Source: Prevotella sp. UBA6429 (GTDB taxonomy: Bacteria; Bacteroidota; Bacteroidia; Bacteroidales; Bacteroidaceae). Taken from it: DNA of 27,033 nucleotides. The notes beneath the pieces are model-generated. The model saw nothing but the letters and a program-made list of their open reading frames with translations. It did no database searches and was not told where the DNA came from. Shown here piece after piece: positions 1 to 6,369 of this stretch (positions are counted from its first letter, which is position 1; every line of letters begins with the position of its first letter). The stretch covers positions 1 through 27,033 of the forward strand of contig DJOV01000081.1 of the NCBI GenBank assembly GCA_002437285.1, in the 5' to 3' direction. The position numbers and the translations under genes were made by a program.

Positions 1-117
1 ACCCTTTATCGCAAAATTACCCCATGCAAATCGCGGCGCAATGGACAAAAAACGCGATTTTCGCGTTCTATTTCGTCGGTCATCCGTGACAAACTTTTGC
101 ACCAAAAATCATGACAA
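1..117 (+). repeat. Left copy of terminal inverted repeat
   Basis: This stretch is the reverse complement of 26917-27033 with 101 of 117 positions identical and no gaps. The outermost 24 bases are identical. It contains a small perfect hairpin, AACGCGA-TTT-TCGCGTT (51-67), which is only partly kept in the right copy. No gene lies inside it. Read leftwards it carries a TAATTTTG box near its outer end. It could be one copy of a dispersed intergenic repeat, a conserved promoter region in front of two related flanking genes, or an element terminus. The sequence alone does not decide between these. Confidence 0.9.
12..19 (-). promoter_or_regulatory. Outward-facing -7 box in left repeat
   Basis: On the minus strand this reads TAATTTTG, matching the Bacteroidota -7 consensus TAnnTTTG and pointing out of the window. 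A proper TTTG -33 box at 19-21 nt is absent (ATTG at 19 nt), so activity is uncertain. The same box is at the mirrored place in the right repeat. Confidence 0.35.
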
Positions 118-122
118 TGCAA

Positions 123-159
123 ACAGGCGGACCGACCTGACGGATGCCCTTACGCCTGT
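123..159 (-). terminator. Possible weak terminator hairpin after the porZ operon
   Basis: ACAGGCG (123-129) and CGCCTGT (153-159) form a 7-bp inverted repeat with a 23-nt loop, four bases beyond the stop codon of the acyltransferase gene. In the minus direction only a short TTT follows, so this is a weak candidate for the end of the porZ operon transcript. Confidence 0.3.
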
Positions 160-163
160 CTAC

Positions 164-1141
164 TTATTTTGAGAGAGCGCAACCGTGCAGCCGTCGCCAC
201 GCCTTCCGCATCGCCCACGGCCCATAGAGGCCCGTGAGGAAGGCCAGCGGCACATATACCGATGGGGGCAAGCTCACAAAATGGAGCAGCCCCTGCAAGG
301 CCACAATCTGGAAAAAGCCGCTGTACAGGTAGATGTCGTAGGTGTGTCCGTAGAGGTGGTCGAGCCAGTGGCACCCCCGCCGCTCATACACCTGCGCCAG
401 GCCGATGCTCATGAGGATGCCGTTGAGCGCCATGACCAGGTCGGTCAGCGAGCCTTGCGGGACATACAATAACACGACCGACAGTGCCAGCGTCATGATG
501 ACAATACCCGTGGGCTTGGCCTTTTTGACGGCCTGTTCGAGACGCGAGCCTCGGTAGAGATAGCCCGCCGTGAAATAGACCATGTAGAAGGCCACACCGG
601 CCACATTGAGCACACTGTCCCTGGTGAAGGGCATCAGGCAGTTGACCAGCGCCAGCGCCGCCAGCGCCAGGATGCCCCCGAGAGGTGCCTGGTGCCTTCC
701 CCAAGCCTTGCGGGCGATGGTGAAGACGGTGAAGATGAGAAACAGTGTGGGCATGAACCAATAGGCCCCGAACACATTGTGGTAGGGCACGAGCAACTGG
801 TCGAGATAGTCGTGCAGGTCGAGATGGATGGGCCTGACGCTGTAGCGCGAGAAAAAGGCCTTGGGCACGAAGAACAGGCTGCTGATGACGGCGTAAGGCA
901 CGAGCAGCCGTCGCGCCTTGCGTGTCAGGTAGCCCCGGCTCCCCGTGAGCCGCAGGTCGCGCAGGTCGCCGTGGACATGTCTCAGGAGGTAGCCCGAGAT
1001 GAAGAAGAACAAGGGCATGTGGAACCCGTAAATCCACCGGATGACAGGCGTGTCAGGCGGAAAGAGGTAGAAGGAGTGGCCCAGCACCACGAGGATGATG
1101 CCAAACGTCTGCAGGAAGAGTATGTCGCGCAGTGCTTTCAT
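164..1141 (-). CDS. Acyltransferase-3 family membrane protein
   Basis: This 325-residue protein is rich in hydrophobic segments (about ten) and belongs by appearance to the acyltransferase-3 (OafA/NolL/WecH-like) family of inner-membrane enzymes, which transfer acetyl or other acyl groups to extracytoplasmic glycans. The N-terminus carries the family's motif LVVLGHSF with the likely catalytic His22 in the first membrane segment, followed by PLFFFISGYLL. I start it at the ATG whose first bases overlap the upstream stop codon (ATGA), giving MKALRDIL; a longer reading adds 13 basic residues with no support. It is the last gene of the porZ operon. The acceptor is unknown; a surface polysaccharide or the A-LPS handled by PorZ is an inference from neighbourhood only. 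Confidence 0.85.
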   Translation of the reverse strand: MKALRDILFLQTFGIILVVLGHSFYLFPPDTPVIRWIYGFHMPLFFFISGYLLRHVHGDLRDLRLTGSRGYLTRKARRLLVPYAVISSLFFVPKAFFSRYSVRPIHLDLHDYLDQLLVPYHNVFGAYWFMPTLFLIFTVFTIARKAWGRHQAPLGGILALAALALVNCLMPFTRDSVLNVAGVAFYMVYFTAGYLYRGSRLEQAVKKAKPTGIVIMTLALSVVLLYVPQGSLTDLVMALNGILMSIGLAQVYERRGCHWLDHLYGHTYDIYLYSGFFQIVALQGLLHFVSLPPSVYVPLAFLTGLYGPWAMRKAWRRLHGCALSK

Positions 1142-2547
1142 CGTTCGATCACTTGAATGTTTTTGCCGTCGGCGATCCACACGTGGTCATAGCCCTCGCG
1201 CAGTTTTCGTCGAGCCACCTGGAGCGGGTTGCCGCCGGCCTCCATCGTCTCCGCGTCGATGGTCTGGGGCCATTGTCCACCAGTCTGCCATATCACGGCG
1301 TTGCCCCAGCCATAGGCGTCGTAGGGGATGACGCAGAAACACGAGTATTTCTCCTCGCCATGGTCCACGCAGATGCAGCACACGCGGCGTGTGGGCTTGT
1401 GCGTCTGCCGGATGGTCTCGAGTGCCATGCGGTAGCCGTCCATGCCCGACTGGTAGGCCTTGCTCCAGTGGCGTGCGTCCACGGCGAGGGCCGACGCCAC
1501 GTAGAGACCGAGCGCACAGGCGGCCAGCTTCCTTCCCAGTGTCCGCTCAGGCATGAGCCAGCCGGCCAGCAAGGCCAGCGGAGCCAGCCCGGCATAGGCA
1601 TGCATGGTGCTGAAGAGGGTGGCCAGGTGAGGCAGGGCGGCCACCGGCGAGGCGGCGAGCAAGCCCCACAGGCGCCTGTCATGGCGGTGCCGGAAAGCCT
1701 GGAGAAGGTTGAGGAAAAAATAGGGAGCTGACAGCAGGAGGGTCACCAGCAGGAAGGGGATGTTGCGGCTGGGCCGGTGGAGCAGGCTGACAAAATCCAT
1801 CGACGTATAGGAGAACAGCAGATACTTGACCACATTTTTCACCTTTTCGGTGGCCGCTGCGGAGAGATACTCGTTGGCTTCCTTGTGATAATAGTTGGGC
1901 AAGGCCAGCCTCACGGCCCAATAAGCGGCGAAGAACAGGGCGGCCCACAGCAGGTGCCGCCGTGCCTGGCGTGCGGTCTCTCGCCCGAAGGCCCAGGCCA
2001 CAATCGGGCAGACGGCCAGCCACATGGCTCCGTTCTCCTTGCACCAGGTGGCCATGGCGCAACAGGCAATCCACGACAGCGTCTGGCGGCGTCCGCCCCG
2101 CAGGTAGGTCCACAGGGCCGCCAGGCCCCAGCAGGAGGCGTAGACCTGGTTGAGCGAGTCGAGGGTCATCAGCGTGCCGAGGATGGCAGGCGACACATAG
2201 TGGAGCGTCGCCGCCGTGAGGCGCGCTGCCGGCCGGAAGTCCAGTTGGCGGGCCACGAGCCACACCAGCAGCGTGGCCAGGAGGTGGCCGAGATAGATAC
2301 AGAGGTGGTTGAGCGCAGGAAACAGGTTGTCGCCCAGCGCCACCACGTAGCCGAAAGCTCCGTCGAAGGGCCGCCAGTAGTCGCCGTAGGGCAAGAGATA
2401 CTTCCAGAAGTCAGGGTCGGTGTTGGGATAGGTGGTGTAGGTCCAGTCGTCGAACGTGGGCCTGAGGAGCGTCAGCGCATAGGCCACGAGGGGTGCCGTG
2501 AGCAGCATGAGGGCGAGTGCGGCCTTCTCTTGTCGGGTGGTCTGCAT
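1138..2547 (-). CDS. GT-C-like polytopic membrane protein (putative glycosyltransferase)
   Basis: This 469-residue protein has about ten to eleven hydrophobic segments and a soluble C-terminal tail of roughly 90 residues. Directly after the first membrane segment comes RPTFDDWTY, an acidic pair (Asp33-Asp34) placed like the catalytic Asp of the first periplasmic loop in GT-C glycosyltransferases that use polyprenyl-phosphate sugars. That placement is the only evidence for a transferase; I do not recognise a specific family and the substrate is unknown. The start at MQTTRQEKA is chosen because a longer in-frame reading runs back into porZ and lacks hydrophobic character. It lies 32 bp after porZ and overlaps the acyltransferase gene by four bases (ATGA), so the three are very likely co-transcribed and translationally coupled at the second junction. 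Confidence 0.75.
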   Translation of the reverse strand: MQTTRQEKAALALMLLTAPLVAYALTLLRPTFDDWTYTTYPNTDPDFWKYLLPYGDYWRPFDGAFGYVVALGDNLFPALNHLCIYLGHLLATLLVWLVARQLDFRPAARLTAATLHYVSPAILGTLMTLDSLNQVYASCWGLAALWTYLRGGRRQTLSWIACCAMATWCKENGAMWLAVCPIVAWAFGRETARQARRHLLWAALFFAAYWAVRLALPNYYHKEANEYLSAAATEKVKNVVKYLLFSYTSMDFVSLLHRPSRNIPFLLVTLLLSAPYFFLNLLQAFRHRHDRRLWGLLAASPVAALPHLATLFSTMHAYAGLAPLALLAGWLMPERTLGRKLAACALGLYVASALAVDARHWSKAYQSGMDGYRMALETIRQTHKPTRRVCCICVDHGEEKYSCFCVIPYDAYGWGNAVIWQTGGQWPQTIDAETMEAGGNPLQVARRKLREGYDHVWIADGKNIQVIER

Positions 2548-2579
2548 GGTGTCTTCTCGTTGTGTGTATGGCAATGCGC

Positions 2580-4670
2580 TTAGTTGATGATGGCCACCTT
2601 GCAGACCACACCCTTCTCGCCCTCGGCTGTGGCCACCGCCACCATGTAGACACCACTGGCCACGCGTCGTCCGTCGCGGTCCAGTCCGTACCATTTGTAT
2701 TGTCCGCCCGAGGCTCGGCCCTCGCTGACCAGCGATCCGCTGGAGGTGAGGATTTTCACATCAGCGTCCTCATCGAGGCCGGTGATGGTGACGGCACCCC
2801 GATAGTCGGGACGGACGGGGTTGGGATAGGCGTAGACGTTGTCCTTGGTCATGCCGTCGCCCTGGGGTATGGGAGCGGTGTAGGAGCAGAGGCCGTTGTC
2901 GGTTCCGATGAACAGTTCGCCCGTGCTCTCGTCGATGGCCAGCGACAGGATGTTGTCAGAGAGGAGCGGGCTGTTGCTCTTGGTGAAGTGTTGCAGTTGG
3001 GTGATGTTGTTGCTGGCGATGAGGTAGACCCCCGACCCGTCGGTGCCAAACCACTTGCGGTTGGCCCCGTCGATGACACACGATGTGATGTCGACGCCGG
3101 CCAGCAGGTAGTCGGCATAGTTGGTGCCGTCGTTGCGGGGCACCTTCACCTGGGTGAGGAGGGGCGAGGGCAGCGTCATCTGGCTTGTCTCGAGCATGAA
3201 GGGGCCTTGGTTGGTGCCGATCCAGATGTTGCCACCCTGGTCCTCCGCGATGCAGCGCACGGCGGTGACGGCGGTCTCTGTGCCGTCCTCGTTGATGAAG
3301 GAGGTGTAGCTGTTCATGCCGTTGTTGGTGAAGTCGTAGGCGTAGAAGGAGGGCTTGGTGTAGTGGTTGTTGACAAACCACATCAGTCCGCGGCTGTCGA
3401 TCATCATGCCTTTGAGGTCTCCGAGGCTCTTGTTGGTGAACCCGGCATCGTTGAGCCCCATGAGTTCCTGCCGGCCGCGCGTCACCCATTCGCCGTCGGC
3501 CGTCCGCTCGATGAGCGACTGGCTGGGTGCCTGGCTGTTGAGCAGCCACAGGTTGCCGTCGGTGTCATACTTGACACCCGTCACCAGCTGGTATTCCATG
3601 TTCTGGTTGTTGTACGACTGGATGGGCGAGTTCTGGCGGTCGTAGTAGGCCACAAACTTACCGTCGTTGAACTCATAGAGACCGTTGCGCGCCGCGGCCA
3701 TGACATGGTTGCTGTTCTTCGGGTCGATGTCGATGGCGCATATGTCCTGGTATCGTCTGCCGGTGGTCTGGCTGATGTCGTCCTGGTAGATGGTCCATTG
3801 GCCGTTGTGGAGCACCTGTATGGAGCCGTCCTGGCTGCCGAACCTGCCGTTGCAGGAATAGAGCTTGCCTCCGTAGAGCTTCAGGAATCCGAAGTAATTG
3901 GTCTTGGGGCCTCCGGGCGCCAGCGTCTTCACCAGGGCGAGCAGCGCCTCGTCGGTAGTCTTGTTGTTCCAGGCGAAGTCGGAGAAGCGTTGCCATTTGT
4001 TCGGGTCCAGGAGGTTGGCGCTGAGCGGAGCGCGGTAGATGCCCTTGGCCCGGTTGGCGGCATAGAGATAGCCGTCTTTCACATAGCTGTAATAGACCTT
4101 GAATCCCAGTTGGTAGGTGTCGGCAATCTCGCCGCTGGCCACATTGAGCTTCACGATGCCGAATCCTGTCGACAGGTAGGCGTAGGGGCCACTGACGCAA
4201 ATGTCGTAGACGGTCTTGTCGACGGTCATGGCCTTGTCCATGTAGTCGGCGATGTTGGTCACGTTGCCATTGGCTTCCAGCAGGTCGATATTGTAGTCGT
4301 TGTAGCAGATGACCAGGCGGCGTGCCTGCTGGCACCAGGCGATGTGGGCGATGCCGCAGTCGGAGAGCACGGTGGTCTTGTCGTAGGTTTGCAGGCTCTG
4401 GTCGCTTGTGTCATAGCTGTAGAGGTCGCCCGAGGCCAGCACGTAGATGAGGTTGCCCGAAGCGCGCTCTATCTCTGTCGGGTCGCTGTAGGCCAGGTAG
4501 GCTTTCCACTGAGCGTGGGCGCACAGGGGAAAGAGCAGCAGGAGTGTAGCCAGACAAGCCTTGACGAGGCGGCCCGCGTGAGAGCCGGCCAGGAGACTAT
4601 GGTGTGCGGGGTGGTGCTTGTGTGAGATGAGTTGAGACATCATGGACATGGGATGTTGTGCAATAGACAT
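2580..4670 (-). CDS. porZ: PorZ-like type IX secretion system protein (beta-propeller plus C-terminal sorting-type domain)
   Basis: This 696-residue exported protein begins with a signal peptide whose hydrophobic core is around residues 37-50 and whose likely cleavage is AHA-Q at 53. The mature start, WKAYLAYSD followed by LYSYDTSDQSLQTYDK and DCGIAHIAWC, is the sequence I associate with PorZ, the surface protein that delivers anionic LPS to the type IX secretion attachment complex. Repeated propeller blades of the regulator-propeller type (for example GNIWIGTNQGPF, RKWFGTDGSGVYLI, GELFIGTDNGLCSY) fill residues about 60-600. The last 80 residues form an Ig-like type IX C-terminal domain (AYPNPVRPDYRG to GVYMVAVAT). 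It is slightly shorter than the P. gingivalis protein. The first ATG gives an unusually long n-region; starts at residues 8, 10 or 11 are equally possible. It heads an operon with a GT-C-like and an acyltransferase gene. Confidence 0.85.
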   Translation of the reverse strand: MSIAQHPMSMMSQLISHKHHPAHHSLLAGSHAGRLVKACLATLLLLFPLCAHAQWKAYLAYSDPTEIERASGNLIYVLASGDLYSYDTSDQSLQTYDKTTVLSDCGIAHIAWCQQARRLVICYNDYNIDLLEANGNVTNIADYMDKAMTVDKTVYDICVSGPYAYLSTGFGIVKLNVASGEIADTYQLGFKVYYSYVKDGYLYAANRAKGIYRAPLSANLLDPNKWQRFSDFAWNNKTTDEALLALVKTLAPGGPKTNYFGFLKLYGGKLYSCNGRFGSQDGSIQVLHNGQWTIYQDDISQTTGRRYQDICAIDIDPKNSNHVMAAARNGLYEFNDGKFVAYYDRQNSPIQSYNNQNMEYQLVTGVKYDTDGNLWLLNSQAPSQSLIERTADGEWVTRGRQELMGLNDAGFTNKSLGDLKGMMIDSRGLMWFVNNHYTKPSFYAYDFTNNGMNSYTSFINEDGTETAVTAVRCIAEDQGGNIWIGTNQGPFMLETSQMTLPSPLLTQVKVPRNDGTNYADYLLAGVDITSCVIDGANRKWFGTDGSGVYLIASNNITQLQHFTKSNSPLLSDNILSLAIDESTGELFIGTDNGLCSYTAPIPQGDGMTKDNVYAYPNPVRPDYRGAVTITGLDEDADVKILTSSGSLVSEGRASGGQYKWYGLDRDGRRVASGVYMVAVATAEGEKGVVCKVAIIN

Positions 4671-4678
4671 TATTACAT

Positions 4679-4704
4679 ATGGTGGTAATTTATAGACCCA
4701 CCAT
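4679..4704. promoter_or_regulatory. Inverted repeat in porZ upstream region
   Basis: ATGGTGG (4679-4685) and CCACCAT (4698-4704) form a perfect 7-bp inverted repeat with a 12-nt AT-rich centre, just upstream of the porZ start. On the minus strand a poor promoter match (TTTA, 19 nt, TATAAATT) overlaps it. It may be an operator or a 5' leader hairpin. Confidence 0.4.
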
Positions 4705-4718
4705 TATAATATGTAAAC

Positions 4719-4754
4719 GAAAAAAGAGCGGTTCTATTGCCCGAACCGCTCTTT
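4719..4754 (-). terminator. Intrinsic terminator of the leuS-yitT-rdgB operon
   Basis: A perfect 12-bp stem, AAAGAGCGGTTC (4723-4734) with GAACCGCTCTTT (4743-4754), has an 8-nt loop. On the minus strand it is followed by a run of six T's. It lies 53 bases after the rdgB stop and separates the rdgB operon from the porZ operon. Confidence 0.92.
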
Positions 4755-4807
4755 CTGATTTAAAAAATGACTTGTGCAGGAGGCTGCCTCCCTGTGGGCT
4801 CAGCCCT

Positions 4808-5410
4808 TTACTCTTCGGCCTTGAGCCATTCGGCGAGCTTCTTCACGGCACGTGCGCGGTGGCTGATTTGGTTTTTCACCTCCTCGCCGAGCTCCGCGAA
4901 ACTCTTGTCGTGGCCCTCGGGAATGAAGAGCGGGTCGTAGCCGAAGCCGCCGTTGCCGTGCTTCTCGCGGTCGATGCGGCCTTCCACGCTGCCCTCAAAC
5001 TGATACTCGCGGCTGCAGACGGGGTTGCCACCCTCCATCTGGATGAGCGATATGACGGTGCGGAAGCGCGCGTGGCGGTTGGGGGTGTCACCCAGCTCAC
5101 GCAGCAGCTTGGCCATGTTGGCCTCGCTGTCGTGGTCGGTGCCGTCGGCGTAGCGGGCCGAGTGGACGCCGGGCGCGCCGCCCAGGGCGTCGACCTCCAG
5201 GCCGGTGTCGTCGGCAAAGCAGTCGATGTGGTAGTGGTCGAACACATACTCGGCCTTCTGGTGGGCGTTGGCCTCCAGGGTGTTGCCCGTCTCGGGGATG
5301 TCTTCGTGGCAGCCGATGTCGGACAGCGAGAGAATCTCAAACTGGTCGCCCAGTATCTCGCGGATCTCCTGGAGCTTGTGCTGGTTGTTGGTGGCGAATA
5401 CTATTTTCAT
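4808..5410 (-). CDS. rdgB: XTP/dITP pyrophosphatase (HAM1/RdgB family)
   Basis: This 200-residue cytosolic enzyme hydrolyses non-canonical purine triphosphates (ITP, dITP, XTP) to the monophosphate and pyrophosphate, keeping them out of DNA and RNA. The family signatures are all present in order: ATNNQHKLQEI at residues 6-16, ETGNTLEANAHQKA around 40-53, ADDTGLEVDALGGAPG with the catalytic acidic pair around 66-81, GFGYDPLF around 150, and SHRARA near the C-terminus. Length is normal for the family. Its ATG overlaps the stop codon of the yitT-family gene by four bases (ATGA), which fixes the start and indicates translational coupling. It is the last gene before a strong terminator. Confidence 0.96.
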   Translation of the reverse strand: MKIVFATNNQHKLQEIREILGDQFEILSLSDIGCHEDIPETGNTLEANAHQKAEYVFDHYHIDCFADDTGLEVDALGGAPGVHSARYADGTDHDSEANMAKLLRELGDTPNRHARFRTVISLIQMEGGNPVCSREYQFEGSVEGRIDREKHGNGGFGYDPLFIPEGHDKSFAELGEEVKNQISHRARAVKKLAEWLKAEE

Positions 5411-6369
5411 GCGTTGTCGTTGTTAGAGTCTGTCAGCTTGACCTTGTCCTTGGGCAGGCGCACCTTGATCTTGTCGAATCCCTCGCCGTAGACACCGATG
5501 ACGGCCGACTGCGACACGAAGGCGTTGGGGTCGATCATCTTGATGAGGCGGAAGATGGTGGTGCTCTCGCGCTTCTTGGCGAGGATGCAGAGCACCTTCA
5601 TGTCTTGCCCGGTGTACCAGCCGTGGCCGTCGAGGATGGTCACGCCATGGTCCATCTGCATGCCGATGGCGTTGGCGATCTCCTGGTATTTCTTGGAGAA
5701 GATCATGAACTGCACCGACTCGCGCCGGGCGTTCATCACGTAGTCGAGCGTGAAGTTCTCCACGGCCATGGTGCACAGGCCGAACACCACCTTGTGCACG
5801 CGGTCGAGGGGCGCGCCAAACTGCGGTATGAACAGGCAGGAGCCGATGATGATGAAGTCGACGGCGATGAGCACCTGTCCGAGCGAGAGGTTGTAGAACT
5901 TGTTGACCGAGGCGGCGATGATGTCGGTGCCGCCTGTCGAACCGTTGTTCATGAAGACGATGGCGAGCGAGGTGCCTGTCATCGTACAGCCGATGAGAAG
6001 CGACATGAAGTCTTGCCCCTCGCCGAGAATCTTCACATAGCTGCCGTCGGGGTTCACCGGGGCCAGCCGGCCGGCCAGCCAGAGCAGGAACGACAGCATG
6101 AAGATGGCGTAGATGGTCTTCATCAAGAACTTCAAGCCGAGAATCTTCAGCGCCACGACAAGCAGTGCCACGTTGATGACCATGTAAGTGTCTTGTATGG
6201 GCACCCTGGTGGCGTAGTAGACGATGGCCGCCGCACCTGTCACGCCGCCTGTCACGATCTCGTAGGGCAGGAGGAAGATGGTGAACGCGAAGGCGTAGAG
6301 CATGAGGCCGAGAGTGATGAACACGTAGTCCTCGACCTCATTCTTGATCAGCTGATGATTGATGGTCAT
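5407..6369 (-). CDS. YitT family membrane protein (DUF161 + DUF2179)
   Basis: This 320-residue protein has about five to six membrane segments in residues 15-205, including the family motif GSTGGTDIIA, followed by a cytoplasmic C-terminal domain of the DUF2179 type (VTILDGHGWYTGQDMKVLC). Proteins of this architecture are common in Firmicutes and Bacteroidota; no biochemical role is firmly known to me, and a transport function is only a guess. The ATG directly abuts the leuS stop codon, and its own stop overlaps the rdgB start, so it is the middle gene of a compact three-gene operon. Confidence 0.92.
   Translation of the reverse strand: MTINHQLIKNEVEDYVFITLGLMLYAFAFTIFLLPYEIVTGGVTGAAAIVYYATRVPIQDTYMVINVALLVVALKILGLKFLMKTIYAIFMLSFLLWLAGRLAPVNPDGSYVKILGEGQDFMSLLIGCTMTGTSLAIVFMNNGSTGGTDIIAASVNKFYNLSLGQVLIAVDFIIIGSCLFIPQFGAPLDRVHKVVFGLCTMAVENFTLDYVMNARRESVQFMIFSKKYQEIANAIGMQMDHGVTILDGHGWYTGQDMKVLCILAKKRESTTIFRLIKMIDPNAFVSQSAVIGVYGEGFDKIKVRLPKDKVKLTDSNNDNA

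Noticed and set aside
2548..2694. N-terminal extension of the GT-C-like protein into porZ
   Set aside because: The extra 49 residues are Gly/Arg/His-rich, overlap the porZ 3' end in another frame, and precede a normal membrane start at MQTTRQEKA.
2517..4625. Long open frame (about 700 codons) on the plus strand across porZ
   Set aside because: It is exactly antisense to porZ, valine- and aspartate-rich in the way typical of antisense GC-rich frames, and has no domain resemblance.
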